NCBI RefSeq assembly: GCF_900250075.1
Contig: NZ_LT977071.1
Span: 1,736,941-1,800,940, forward strand
Reading direction: 5' to 3'
Length of the DNA stretch: 64,000 bases
From: Cupriavidus taiwanensis
GTDB lineage: Bacteria; Pseudomonadota; Gammaproteobacteria; Burkholderiales; Burkholderiaceae
The notes under the pieces are model-generated. The model searched no databases and was not told the DNA's origin. It was given only the letters and a program-made list of their open reading frames with translations. Both the position numbers and the translations under genes were made by a program. Shown in pieces: positions 1 through 8,725 of this stretch (positions are counted from its first letter, which is position 1; each line of letters opens with the position of its first letter).

Positions 1-275
1 AGCACGAACAAGGCCTTCAGCGCGCCGCCCAGGTCCTCGGTGCCGCGCAAGCCCCAGCGCGAGCCCGACAGGCCGCCGGAGCCCAGCGCCACGCGGCTCT
101 GGCCCGGCTCGGGAAAGCCCGCCTGCGTCGGCAACGTGGCCGACAGGTGGTTGACGTATTCGATATTGGCATCCGCCACGCCATACAGCGTCACGCCGGC
201 GTGCGCGCCAGCCCCCGGCATGGCCAGCATGGCCAGCGCCGTTGGCAGCATCAGCGGGTAAAGCCTCGTCTTCAT
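1..275 (-). CDS. Gram-negative porin, N-terminal part (runs off the window)
   Basis: This is the first part of an outer-membrane trimeric porin that should allow passive diffusion of small hydrophilic solutes. A signal peptide of about 26 residues (MKTRLYPLM... ending near AGAHA) is followed by the start motif VTLYGVADANIEY and then SRWGLRGTEDLGG, both typical of Burkholderiales general porins. An AAGGAG ribosome binding site lies about nine bases before the ATG. Only about 91 codons are inside the window, so the C-terminal strands and terminal aromatic residue cannot be checked. A second porin of the same family lies at 25260-26303. The family call is firm; substrate specificity is unknown. 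Confidence 0.9.
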   Translation of the reverse strand, partial: MKTRLYPLMLPTALAMLAMPGAGAHAGVTLYGVADANIEYVNHLSATLPTQAGFPEPGQSRVALGSGGLSGSRWGLRGTEDLGGALKALFV

Positions 276-455
276 GTCTCGCTCCTTCGTTCTGCTTGGT
301 CATCGCCACGGAAGAAGCGCCGTGGCTGGATGGCGGAGGTCGACCGGCGTGCGCAGCCGGCCGCGCCGCAGGCGCGCAGGTTCCCCGCGCACGGCCTGGC
401 GGCGTGCGGGGGAAACTCGGTGCCGGGGGAATTTGCCGGGCGGCCCCGGCGAGGA

Positions 456-1832
456 TCAGCGGCTGGCCGCGCGCAGCAGGGCGTGCGCCGCCGCCACCAT
501 GGCCTCGGAGGACTCCAGCGCGCGCGCCGGATCGTCGCGCTTGCGCACGGCGGCGGCGCTGGTCGCGCGCGCGGCGCCGTCGGGGCTGGCCGAGAACTTC
601 ACCACGGTCAGCTCGCGGGCGGGATTGATGTAGATCTTCTGGCCGAAGCGGCCGCCGGCCTCGATGCTGCCGTCGCCGTCGTTGCGCTGGAACCAGTAGT
701 TGCGGTAGCCGTAGCCATCGCGGCCCGCGGTGGTGTTGCCGCGCGCGAAGCGGGCCTGGTTGCTGGCGGGCTGCAGCGCGATCCGCACCGCCTTCGGCGA
801 AATCCCGAGCGTGGCATCGCCGGCCGCGGCGCGGCGCACGGCCTCGGCGAAGCGGGCGGCATCGCGCAGCGTCGAGTTCATGCCGCCGCTGGCCATTTCG
901 GTGCCCTGGCGATCGACCTGGGTGTAGGCATCGTCATCGGCAAAGCGCGACCACAGCCGCTCGGTGACGAGGTCCGCCCAGCGCTTGCCGGTGATGCGGC
1001 GCAGCGCCCATGCCACCGCTTCCGGCGAGCCGTTCTGGTAATACCAGACGCCGCCCTCCGGGCCTTCGCCCGCGGTGCCGGTGGCGTGCACGACCTTAAG
1101 GAAGTCGTAGATGGTGTCGGGCGCATCGGGCTTGCGCGGCACGATGCCTACGGCACCAAACAGCCCCAGGTCCGGCGGCAGGGCCTGCGGATAACCCACC
1201 GGCACCTCCATGTCCAGGTTCTGCTGCACCGTGGCCTCGCCGAACGGATTGCCGGCCAGCTCGGGCACGTACTGCGCCAGCCGCGCCTGCGGATCGAGCT
1301 TGCCCTCTTCGACCAGCATCGCCGCCAGCAACCCGGTCACGGACTTGGTCATCGACGCCCAGATATGCGGCTGGTGCGGGCCAAAGCCGGCAAGATAGCG
1401 CTCGTACACGATCCGGCCCTGGTGCAGCACGATAAAGCCATCGGTATGCGTATCGCGCAGGTAGTCCGCCACCTGCACCGTCTGGCCGGCAACGCTAAAG
1501 CGGACGGCGTCCAGCTCCGGCGCCGCCTGGCCTGGCAGCGCCAGCGGCTGGCTCGCATGCCGGATACCGACGGTGGGCGACATCTCGCGCGCATGCCGGA
1601 AGGCCCAGCGCATATAGGGCGGGCGCAGGCCGGTGCCGCGACTGACCTGCTTGTCCGGCGGCGGCGGAAAGCCCTGCATGACTTCGCTCTCGGCCACTGC
1701 CGCGGGCTGGCCCGCGCCCTGCGCCAGCGCCACGCCGGCCGGCGCCGCCATCAATGCCACCAGCGGCACCACCGTCCACCACCCCCGACTGCGCCGGAAC
1801 CCCGTCCCGCGCGATTTCGCTTGCGCCTGCAT
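456..1832 (-). CDS. Serine hydrolase of the beta-lactamase (class C/CubicO) family
   Basis: This is a periplasmic serine hydrolase of the penicillin-binding-protein/class C beta-lactamase fold, closest in feel to 6-aminohexanoate-dimer hydrolases and esterases rather than true beta-lactamases. The start used here (MQAQAK) has GGAGA seven bases upstream; an in-frame start 33 bases earlier lacks this. After a signal segment of about 38 residues, the SxxK nucleophile motif SMTKS sits near residue 160 and the YxN motif (YQN) near 265. The length of 458 residues is normal. It lies downstream of the gentisate operon on the same strand but separated by about 170 bases, so co-transcription is uncertain. 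The substrate cannot be inferred. Confidence 0.82.
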   Translation of the reverse strand: MQAQAKSRGTGFRRSRGWWTVVPLVALMAAPAGVALAQGAGQPAAVAESEVMQGFPPPPDKQVSRGTGLRPPYMRWAFRHAREMSPTVGIRHASQPLALPGQAAPELDAVRFSVAGQTVQVADYLRDTHTDGFIVLHQGRIVYERYLAGFGPHQPHIWASMTKSVTGLLAAMLVEEGKLDPQARLAQYVPELAGNPFGEATVQQNLDMEVPVGYPQALPPDLGLFGAVGIVPRKPDAPDTIYDFLKVVHATGTAGEGPEGGVWYYQNGSPEAVAWALRRITGKRWADLVTERLWSRFADDDAYTQVDRQGTEMASGGMNSTLRDAARFAEAVRRAAAGDATLGISPKAVRIALQPASNQARFARGNTTAGRDGYGYRNYWFQRNDGDGSIEAGGRFGQKIYINPARELTVVKFSASPDGAARATSAAAVRKRDDPARALESSEAMVAAAHALLRAASR

Positions 1833-2005
1833 GCTGTCTCCATGGCTGTCGAGGCGGCTGCACACACGCTGCGCCGCCTTCTGTGATCAGATGCCAGCCT
1901 GCCGCAGCAGGCCGCGGGCGCCATGTTGCAGGCCAGCGGCCATGGCCACAATCCTCTGTTCGGAATAGAGCCATAACCCTTGGGAATGTCGGCGCAGGCG
2001 CAGCC

Positions 2006-3346
2006 TCAGACAGCCAGTCGCGCTTGCGGCCGCTCCCGCCTGACCACGCCCAGCGAGAACATCGACAGCCCGGCAACCAGTGCCGGCACGCCGATCAAGG
2101 CGAACAGCGCGGGCAGGCCCAGGCCCATCGACAGCAGGGTCGCCCCGCCGACCGAGCCCACCACCGAGCCCATCCGGCCCACGCCGTTGGCCCAGCTGAC
2201 GCCGGTGGCGCGGCAGTCGGTCGGATAGAAGCTGGCCGACAGCGCATTGGCGCCCACCTGCGAGCCCGAGACGCAGAAGCCCGCGACGAACACCGCCACG
2301 CCGGCGGCAACCGGCTCGGCGGCAACGCTGCCCACCGCGGCAATGCCCAGCGCCGCCAGCGCGTAACTGGTGGCCAGCACATGGTGCGGGTTGAACCGGT
2401 CCATCAACCACCCCAGCGCGATCGCGCCGACCGTGCCGCCCACCTGGAACATGGTCGTCACCAGCGCCGCGGTGCGCAGCGAATGGCCGGTGCCGCGCAG
2501 CAGCGTCGGCAGCCAGCTCGACAGCAGGTAGATCACCAGCAGGCTCATGAAGAACGTCAGCCAGAACAGCAGCGTGCCGCGCAGCAGCTCGGGCCGGAAC
2601 AGGTGCCGCACCGGCGAGCTGGCGGCGCGCTGCTCGCTGACGGCGAAGGTGGCGCCGCGCAGGTCTTCATGCGGAGCGATCTTCTGCAACGTGGCAACGA
2701 TGCGCTCGCGCGACTTGCCGGTCATCACCAGGTAGCGCACCGATTCCGGCAGCAGCCACACCAGCGCCACCGCCAGCAGCAGTGGCAGCACGCCGCCCGC
2801 CACCAGCACCGAGCGCCAGCCGAAGGCGTCGATCAGCCCGGCCGAGGCCAGCCCGCCCAGCGCCGAGCCCAGCGTGAAGCCGCAGAACATGGTCGTGACC
2901 AGGAACGAACGCCGCTTCTCCGGGCAGAACTCCGAGGTCAGCGTGATGGCATTGGGCATGGCCCCGCCCAGCCCCAGGCCGGTGACGAAGCGCAGCAGCA
3001 CCAGCGTCCACAGGTCCGGCGACCACGCCGACGCCAGGCTGGCCGCGCCGAAGCACAGCACCGACAGCACCAGCACGCTCTTGCGGCCGAACCGGTCCGC
3101 CAGCGGACCGAACAGGAAGGCGCCGGCCATCAGGCCGCCCAGCCCGGCGCCGAACAGCGGCGCCAGCTGGGCCGGCGTCAGCTGCCATTGCGCGCGGATG
3201 GCGGGCGCGATAAAGCCGATCGCGGCGGTATCGAAGCCATCGACGGCGACGATCAGGAAGCACAGTACGACGATGGTCACCTGGAACGCCGAGAGCGGCT
3301 GGCGGTCGATGAACGCGGTGACGTTGAGCGGTTGGCTGGCAGGCAT
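2006..3346 (-). CDS. mhbT: MFS aromatic acid:proton symporter, probable 3-hydroxybenzoate/gentisate transporter
   Basis: This 446-residue inner-membrane permease belongs to the aromatic acid:H+ symporter (AAHS) family of the major facilitator superfamily. The first membrane segment carries the family's DGFDT motif (residues 36-40), whose aspartates are needed for transport in PcaK and BenK. The loop after segment two has the MFS signature GPLADRFGRK, and about twelve hydrophobic segments follow. It is the last gene of the gentisate operon, 124 bases behind the hydroxylase, and is preceded by a strong GGAGGAGACA ribosome binding site. Position in the mhbTDHIM-like gene set points to 3-hydroxybenzoate or gentisate as substrate; that part is inference. 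Confidence 0.85.
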   Translation of the reverse strand: MPASQPLNVTAFIDRQPLSAFQVTIVVLCFLIVAVDGFDTAAIGFIAPAIRAQWQLTPAQLAPLFGAGLGGLMAGAFLFGPLADRFGRKSVLVLSVLCFGAASLASAWSPDLWTLVLLRFVTGLGLGGAMPNAITLTSEFCPEKRRSFLVTTMFCGFTLGSALGGLASAGLIDAFGWRSVLVAGGVLPLLLAVALVWLLPESVRYLVMTGKSRERIVATLQKIAPHEDLRGATFAVSEQRAASSPVRHLFRPELLRGTLLFWLTFFMSLLVIYLLSSWLPTLLRGTGHSLRTAALVTTMFQVGGTVGAIALGWLMDRFNPHHVLATSYALAALGIAAVGSVAAEPVAAGVAVFVAGFCVSGSQVGANALSASFYPTDCRATGVSWANGVGRMGSVVGSVGGATLLSMGLGLPALFALIGVPALVAGLSMFSLGVVRRERPQARLAV

Positions 3347-3470
3347 GGTGTCTCCTCCTTGTTGCCAGATTTAGGGCGCGAGTGGGCCGGCGGCTTCGTC
3401 GGGCGCCGGCTCGCTGTCAGGATTTACGACGCGAGGTTTTCAGCGCGGAATGAAAGGCGCGTTCAGTGAT

Positions 3471-4685
3471 CTACAGCCAGGGCGTGGGGCTCAGGCACTT
3501 GTCGGCACGCCAGCCATGCAGCCATTGCAGCGCATCGTAAAACTGCGCCTGCGTGCGGCCGGTCCACAGGCTGTTGCGCACCAGGCGGTCGACCCCCTTC
3601 GCGTGGTAGACGCGGCCCATGTCGCGCGCGGCATAGAGCACGCGCGCGGTGCGGGGGATGCGGGCCTGCTCGTACAGCCTGAAGGCGGCGGCGTAGTCGC
3701 CAGCCGCGGCTTTGACCGCCGCGCCCAGCGTCACGGCATCCTCCAGCGCCTGGCAGGCGCCCTGCGCCACGTACTGGGTCATCGGGTGCGCGGCATCGCC
3801 AAGCAGCGTGGCGCGGCCGAAGCTCCAGCGCTCGACCGGGTCGCGGTCGGCGGTGGCCCAGCGCTTCCATGAGGTCGGGCGGTCCAGCATCTGGTGCGGC
3901 AGCGGGTGGATGCCCGCGAAGTACGACAGCACCTCTTCCTTGCTGCCGTCGCGCACGCCCCAGGTTTCCTGTTCGCGGCTGTGGAAGGTCACCACCAGGT
4001 TGTACTGCTGGCCGCCGCGCAGCGGGTAATGCACCAGGTGGCAGTGCGGGCCGGCCCACACCACGGGTGCGTTGACCTGCAGGTCCCGCGGCATGTCGGC
4101 CACGTCGACCACGGCGCGGTAGACCACGTGCCCGGTCACGCGTGCCTCATCGCCGATCAGCGCCTGGCGGATCGCGGACTTGACGCCGTCGCAGCCGATC
4201 ACCGCGTCGCCGCGGTGGTGCCCGCCATGCTGGTCGACCACGGTCACGCCGTGCTGGTCCTGCACCAGTTGCTCCACGCGGGTGCTGGTGCGGAAGGTGA
4301 TCAGCGGGTGGTCCTGCACCGCCTCCAGAATCGACAGGTGGATGTCGGCGCGATGGATCACCGCGTACGGGTTGCCGAAGCGCTCGCGGTACGCCTGCCC
4401 CACATCGACCTGCGCGATCACGCTGGTGTCGATGGCGTCGCGCAGGCTCAGGTAATCGGTAAAGACCGCGCGGCCGCGCGCGGCCTCGCCCACGCCCAGC
4501 GCGTCGAGCGCGGCAAACGCATTGGCGGCCAGCTGGATGCCGGCGCCGATCTCGCCGATCTGCTCGGCCTGCTCCAGCAGTTCGATGCGGATGCCCTGGC
4601 GTGCCAGCGCCAGCGCCGCGGCCAGGCCGCCGATGCCGCCGCCGATGATCAGGACCTCGCCGGTCGTGTTGCGGGTGTTGCTCAT
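3471..4685 (-). CDS. mhbM: 3-hydroxybenzoate 6-hydroxylase (FAD-dependent monooxygenase)
   Basis: This is a cytoplasmic class A flavoprotein hydroxylase of 404 residues. The family uses NADH and O2 to convert 3-hydroxybenzoate into gentisate. An N-terminal Rossmann motif IIGGGIGGL (residues 13-21) binds FAD. The second FAD motif appears near residue 305 as LLGDAAHPM. The DG motif (GCDGVKSAIR) lies near residue 165. Overall length and the motif string match 3-hydroxybenzoate 6-monooxygenases rather than salicylate or 4-hydroxybenzoate hydroxylases, and the next genes handle gentisate. It follows the isomerase gene by 27 bases and precedes the transporter, so it is within one operon. Salicylate 5-hydroxylation is unlikely because that enzyme is a multicomponent dioxygenase-type system. 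Confidence 0.92.
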   Translation of the reverse strand: MSNTRNTTGEVLIIGGGIGGLAAALALARQGIRIELLEQAEQIGEIGAGIQLAANAFAALDALGVGEAARGRAVFTDYLSLRDAIDTSVIAQVDVGQAYRERFGNPYAVIHRADIHLSILEAVQDHPLITFRTSTRVEQLVQDQHGVTVVDQHGGHHRGDAVIGCDGVKSAIRQALIGDEARVTGHVVYRAVVDVADMPRDLQVNAPVVWAGPHCHLVHYPLRGGQQYNLVVTFHSREQETWGVRDGSKEEVLSYFAGIHPLPHQMLDRPTSWKRWATADRDPVERWSFGRATLLGDAAHPMTQYVAQGACQALEDAVTLGAAVKAAAGDYAAAFRLYEQARIPRTARVLYAARDMGRVYHAKGVDRLVRNSLWTGRTQAQFYDALQWLHGWRADKCLSPTPWL

Positions 4686-4712
4686 TGCTGTCTCCTGCCT
4701 GCGCCGCTGGCG

Positions 4713-5354
4713 TCAGGCGATGTAGTCCGGCTGGCGCGCGGGCGCGGCCTGGGCGAAGGCGGGATGGGCGCTGGCGTGGGTGAAGACGGCCATCGCCCGC
4801 TCGTAGCGATCCAGCTCGCAGCCCATGCGCAGCGCGTTGGCCACCTGCGGCACCAGCGTAACGTCGGCCAGCGTGGGGGCATTGCCGAAGCACCACTTGC
4901 CATGGCCGTGGCGCGCCAGCAGCCGTTCGACGCCGGCCATGCCCTCGTCGATCCAGTGGCGGTACCAGGCGTCTTTCTGCTCGGGGGTGATCTTCAGCGT
5001 GTCCTGCAGGTAGCGCAGCACGCGCAGGTTGTTGACCGGGTGGATATCGCAGCCGACCAGCATCGACAGCTCCAGCACGCGCGCGCGCTGCTCAGGGTCC
5101 TGAGGCAGCAGGCGCGGCTCGGGATGGCGCGCATCCAGGTAGTCGATGATCGCGAACGACTGCCCCAGCGTGAAATCGCCATCGACCAGCGCGGGCACGG
5201 AGGCGGACGGGTTGATGCCATCGACATACTCGGCGTGGCGATGCTGGCCGGTGCGGATATTGACGCCGAGGTAGTCGTACGGCAAACCCTTGAGGGCCAG
5301 CGCGATGCGCACGCGGTACGACGTCGAGCTGTTGAAGAAGCTGTAGAGCTGCAT
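4713..5354 (-). CDS. mhbI: Maleylpyruvate isomerase, glutathione-dependent (zeta-class GST fold)
   Basis: This 213-residue cytoplasmic enzyme would isomerise maleylpyruvate, the gentisate ring-cleavage product, to fumarylpyruvate using glutathione. The N-terminal thioredoxin-like domain opens with LYSFFNSSTSYRVRIAL, the zeta-class SSxSYRVR glutathione-binding segment (residues 9-16). A loop with NPSASVPAL and then DGDFTLGQSFAI follows as in NagL and maleylacetoacetate isomerases. The all-helical C-terminal domain holds the family string IHPVNNLRVL. It lies 18 bases behind the fumarylpyruvate hydrolase gene and 27 bases ahead of the hydroxylase gene. By sequence alone a maleylacetoacetate isomerase would look similar; the gentisate context decides. 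Confidence 0.93.
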   Translation of the reverse strand: MQLYSFFNSSTSYRVRIALALKGLPYDYLGVNIRTGQHRHAEYVDGINPSASVPALVDGDFTLGQSFAIIDYLDARHPEPRLLPQDPEQRARVLELSMLVGCDIHPVNNLRVLRYLQDTLKITPEQKDAWYRHWIDEGMAGVERLLARHGHGKWCFGNAPTLADVTLVPQVANALRMGCELDRYERAMAVFTHASAHPAFAQAAPARQPDYIA

Positions 5355-5372
5355 GATTCGGCTTGCCTGTGT

Positions 5373-6071
5373 TCAGACCACGCGCACGGTCAGTTCGCCC
5401 AGGCCGTCGACGCCGGTGACCATGGTGTCGCCGGCCTTGACCGCGCCCACGCCCTCGGGCGTGCCGGTGAAGATGACGTCGCCCGGTTCGAGGCGGAAGA
5501 ACTGCGAAAGATACGCCACGGTCTCGGCCACCGACCAGATCAGGTGTGACACGTCGCTGCGCTGCCGGGTTTCGCCATTGACCGTCAGCCAGATGCCGGC
5601 CCGCTGCGGGTGGCCGATAACGCTGGCGCGGTGGATCAGGCCAACCGGCGCCGAGGCGTCGAAGGCCTTGCCGATTTCCCACGGGCGGCCCATCTCGCGC
5701 ATCTTCATCTGCAGGTCGCGGCGCGTCATGTCGAGGCCGACGGCGTAGCCCCACACGTGCTCCAGCGCCTGCCCGGCGGGAATATCCGAGCCGCCCTTGC
5801 CGATCACGGCGACCAGCTCGGCCTCGTAGTGATAGTTCTGCGTCTGCGCGGGATACGGCAGGTCGAGCGTGGTGCCGGCCTGCACCGGGACAATGGCGTC
5901 GGCGGGCTTGCAGAAGAAGAACGGCGGTTCGCGCTCGGGATCGAAGCCCATTTCGCGGGCGTGGGCGGCGTAGTTGCGGCCGACGCAGTAGACGCGGCGC
6001 ACGGCGAACTGGTCATCGCTGCCGGCAACGGGAATGGCAACGGTGGCGGGAGGCGTGAAAACGTAAGGCAT
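5373..6071 (-). CDS. mhbH: Fumarylpyruvate hydrolase (FAH family)
   Basis: This 232-residue cytoplasmic enzyme would hydrolyse fumarylpyruvate to fumarate and pyruvate, the last step of the gentisate route. The fumarylacetoacetase fold is shown by RRVYCVGRNYAAHA near residue 30, FFFCKPADAI near 52, the metal-ligand region NYHYEAELVAVIG near 80, and the C-terminal string FTGTPEGVGAVKAGD. The ATG at 6071 was chosen because the homologous N-terminus begins there and the longer upstream reading frame covers the end of the dioxygenase gene. It follows the dioxygenase by 89 bases and precedes the isomerase by 18. Generic FAH enzymes share the fold; context makes this assignment secure. Confidence 0.92.
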   Translation of the reverse strand: MPYVFTPPATVAIPVAGSDDQFAVRRVYCVGRNYAAHAREMGFDPEREPPFFFCKPADAIVPVQAGTTLDLPYPAQTQNYHYEAELVAVIGKGGSDIPAGQALEHVWGYAVGLDMTRRDLQMKMREMGRPWEIGKAFDASAPVGLIHRASVIGHPQRAGIWLTVNGETRQRSDVSHLIWSVAETVAYLSQFFRLEPGDVIFTGTPEGVGAVKAGDTMVTGVDGLGELTVRVV

Positions 6072-6160
6072 GGTGAGGCTTCCAGTGATTTGGCAGGTAA
6101 GCGCCGGCCCGGCAGTACCGGATGGCACCGCCGGGCAGCGGCTTGGCCGGGGTTGCGGGT

Positions 6161-7207
6161 TCAGGTGCGCGCTTCGCGCAGCAGGTTCAGCGCTGACAGC
6201 ACCGGCCGGTCGGAATAGCTGAACAGCACGGCATCTTCCAGCGCGCCCAGCTGCACCGGCGCCCAAGACGGCGCCACGAACACGTCGCGCGGCTCGAACT
6301 GGAACTGCGCATCGCCGATGCGCACCGTGCCGCGCCCCTCCACCACGCTGTACACGGTGGCGTCGGTGCTGCGGTAGGTCTTGCCCTGGAAGCCCGCCGG
6401 CAGGTACTGCATGAAGGTGGCGATGGTCGGCATCGGCCAGCCGCCGGTGGCCGGGTTGACGTAGCGCAGCTTGACGCCGTCCCACGGATCGAGCTCGCCG
6501 TTGCGGTAGAGCTGGTCCAGCGCCTCGCGCGAACGGGCATATGGGTAGCTGAACACCGGCGAAGTGGGATCGGTCACGCGGTGCCGCACCGGCACCATGT
6601 TGTGGCCGAAGCGGGCAAAGCTGTCGCCCTCGGCGCGGGTCACGGGCTGCTGCGATTCGGGGTAGTTCTCGGCAAAGCCGGCGTCGAACTGCTGCACCAT
6701 GGGGATGTCGAGGCCGTCCAGCCACACCACCGGCTCGCCGCCCTGCTCGACCGACGGGTTGCCATGGTCATGCCAGGTCCACGACGGCGTGATGATGAAA
6801 TCGCCGGGATGCATGGTGGCGCGCTCGCCGTTGACGGCGGTCCACGCGCCCTTGCCCTCGACGATAAAGCGCAGCGCCGACTGCGTATGGCGATGGCTGG
6901 GCGCGATCTCGCCCGGCAGGATCAGCTGCAGGCCGGCGTACAGCGTCGAGGTGATGCTGGACTTGCCGGGGATGCCGGGGTTTTCCAGCACCAGGACGCG
7001 GCGCACCGCCTCCTCGGCGCTGATGATGCCGCCGGCCTGCATCACCAGCGGGCGGATCTGCGCGTACTTCCAGATCGCGGGAACGATCTGCGGCCGCGGT
7101 TGCGGCGGCACCAGGGCGTGCAGCGACTCCCACAAGGGGGTCATGTGGCTGTGGCCGATCTCTTCGTAGTAGGCCTGGCGGGCCGGGTCTGGGGTGTGCT
7201 CGGACAT
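6161..7207 (-). CDS. mhbD: Gentisate 1,2-dioxygenase
   Basis: This 348-residue cytoplasmic bicupin dioxygenase would cleave gentisate with O2 to maleylpyruvate, using Fe(II). The first cupin carries the metal motif [15 protein letters not shown] (His105 and His107) and a later TWHDHGNP (His146, His148). A second, degenerate cupin with [12 protein letters not shown] is near residue 300. The start at 7207 has GGAGA six bases upstream; a longer in-frame start at 7264 would run into the divergent promoter. It is the first gene of the operon and is divergent from the LysR gene at 7365, so the operon promoter must lie in the 157 bases between them. Related 1-hydroxy-2-naphthoate dioxygenases are the only serious alternative. 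Confidence 0.94.
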   Translation of the reverse strand: MSEHTPDPARQAYYEEIGHSHMTPLWESLHALVPPQPRPQIVPAIWKYAQIRPLVMQAGGIISAEEAVRRVLVLENPGIPGKSSITSTLYAGLQLILPGEIAPSHRHTQSALRFIVEGKGAWTAVNGERATMHPGDFIITPSWTWHDHGNPSVEQGGEPVVWLDGLDIPMVQQFDAGFAENYPESQQPVTRAEGDSFARFGHNMVPVRHRVTDPTSPVFSYPYARSREALDQLYRNGELDPWDGVKLRYVNPATGGWPMPTIATFMQYLPAGFQGKTYRSTDATVYSVVEGRGTVRIGDAQFQFEPRDVFVAPSWAPVQLGALEDAVLFSYSDRPVLSALNLLREART

Positions 7208-7303
7208 GCTGTCTCCATAACTTTGTACAAGGCGTTCGGGAGCGCTTTGGGTGGGTGCCTGCATCGCTGCGCACCGTCTGTGTTGTCGTTATACGCCCCG
7301 GCC

Positions 7304-7352
7304 TATAAGATCTGAAATGAAGTTTTCATCTTATCGATACGATTTACCGTAT
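7304..7352. promoter_or_regulatory. Operator region between mhbD and its LysR regulator
   Basis: An AT-rich island breaks the GC-rich sequence between the divergent genes. It holds two dyads. The first is imperfect: TATAAGAT at 7304-7311 faces ATCTTAT at 7328-7334. The second is ATAC-N8-GTAT at 7337-7352 with fully matched five-base arms ATACG/CGTAT. LysR-type sites typically have a T-N11-A core within a short dyad. The second site is 12 bases before the regulator's start codon, which fits autoregulation, while the pair together would span the divergent promoters. Confidence 0.55.
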
Positions 7353-7364
7353 AGGTCACGCCCC

Positions 7365-8306
7365 ATGGATTGGACCCAGAGACTGCGCCTGCGCAACCTG
7401 CAGATGCTGCTGAGCCTGGCCGAGACCGGCAATATGAGCCAGTCCGCCGCCATGCTGAACACCACCCAGCCCGGGCTTTCGAAGTGGCTGAAGGACCTCG
7501 AGGACGATATCGGCCTGCCGCTGTTCGAGCGCCAGGCGCGCGGCCTGCGGCCCACGCCCTACGGCGAGTCGCTGATCGAGCACGCGCGCCGGATCGAGGC
7601 CCAGCTCGATACCGCCCGCGACGACCTGCAGGCCATGCGCGACGGCGGCAGCGGCATCGTGGTGGTGGGCACCTCGGGGGCATCGGCGGCCGACACCGTG
7701 CCGCTGGCCGCGCTGCAGCTGATGCAGCGCATGCCGCGCGCCAGCGTGCGGCTGCTGGAAACCACCATGGACCGGCTCATGACCCAGCTCGCGCGCAGCG
7801 AGCTGGATATTGTGGTGGGCCGCTCCGCGCCGGAGCTGCAGGACGCGCAGATGCGCACCGAATCGCTCTACATGGAGCCGATCCACTTCGTCGCGCGGCC
7901 GCGGCACCCGCTGCTGCAGGGCGGCAAGGTGGCGTGGGACGACCTGTACCGCCACCGCTGGGTGGTATGGCCGCGCGGCACGCCGATCCGCAATGCGTTG
8001 GAAGGGGCGCTGGCCAGCGCCGGGCGCGCGCTGCCGGCGGACTGCGTGGAGAGCAATTCCACCGTGCTGAACCTGACCCTGTTCAACAACAGCGACATGA
8101 TCGGGCTGGCCTCGCACCGTACCGCGCGCCGGCTGGAAGAGCTGGGCGCGCTGCGCATCGTGCCGCTGCGGCTGGCCGGGTTCGGCTCGGTGTCGATGTA
8201 CTGGCGCGCGGATGGCGAATCGCGTGCCGCGGTGGCGGCGATGCTGGATTGCCTGCGGCGGGCGGCGGGGGCGCAGCAGGTGCCGGCGGAGGCGCCGCTG
8301 GCTTAG
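7365..8306 (+). CDS. mhbR: LysR-type regulator of the gentisate operon
   Basis: This 313-residue transcription factor has an N-terminal winged helix (about residues 5-65; LQMLLSLAETGNMSQSAAML then TTQPGLSKWLKDLE) and a C-terminal substrate-binding domain starting near residue 95. It is transcribed away from the gentisate dioxygenase gene and is the natural activator of the 3-hydroxybenzoate operon, with 3-hydroxybenzoate or gentisate as likely effector; that effector is inference. The ATG at 7365 is preferred because the longer upstream reading frame crosses the intergenic operators and lacks LysR homology. The N-terminus DWTQRLRLRNLQML resembles the CbbR/CysB-like group with slightly extended helices. 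Confidence 0.88.
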   Translation: MDWTQRLRLRNLQMLLSLAETGNMSQSAAMLNTTQPGLSKWLKDLEDDIGLPLFERQARGLRPTPYGESLIEHARRIEAQLDTARDDLQAMRDGGSGIVVVGTSGASAADTVPLAALQLMQRMPRASVRLLETTMDRLMTQLARSELDIVVGRSAPELQDAQMRTESLYMEPIHFVARPRHPLLQGGKVAWDDLYRHRWVVWPRGTPIRNALEGALASAGRALPADCVESNSTVLNLTLFNNSDMIGLASHRTARRLEELGALRIVPLRLAGFGSVSMYWRADGESRAAVAAMLDCLRRAAGAQQVPAEAPLA

Positions 8307-8428
8307 GCGGATAACCCATAGGAATGTCGCCCGTGCCCGCGGCGCTCAAGGTTGGGCGGCCGCGGCCGTCATTGGGTGTTGGCGGTATCCCGCCGTCTCT
8401 CCCCACCTTCGCCAAGGAAACCCTCTTC

Positions 8429-8617
8429 ATGGAAATCTCCAACGTTACCGCCGGCCTGGCTGGCGATCCGGGCGCCGATCCGGTAAGCCTGCTGATGCTG
8501 CGCAAGTCGCTGGACATGCAGGCACAAGGCATGGCTGCACTGCTGCAGGCCATGCCCCAGCCGGTCGCGGCCAGCAACCCGCCGCACCTGGGCCAGACCA
8601 TCGACGTCAAGGTCTGA
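8429..8617 (+). CDS. YjfB-like small protein (putative motility protein family)
   Basis: This small cytoplasmic protein has 62 residues. It opens MEISNVTAGLAG, then has a helical stretch VSLLMLRKSLDMQAQGMAALLQAMP, and ends with a proline-rich tail NPPHLGQTIDVKV. That layout matches the YjfB/putative motility protein family, known mostly from flagellated bacteria but not assigned a firm function. The ATG at 8429 is preferred over a longer frame because an AAGGAAA sequence precedes it and family members begin with this exact pattern. It sits alone between mhbR and a YihY gene and there are no flagellar genes in the window, so the family name should not be read as a role. Confidence 0.72.
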   Translation: MEISNVTAGLAGDPGADPVSLLMLRKSLDMQAQGMAALLQAMPQPVAASNPPHLGQTIDVKV

Positions 8618-8725
8618 CTTCGCGCGGCGCAAGCCGACGCGGCGCGGGCGTCGCGGCACCGCGGGCCGGGCACTTGGGCGCCCGCCGACGCATAATGTCG
8701 GCACCTGCACTCTCCGGTGCCCGCC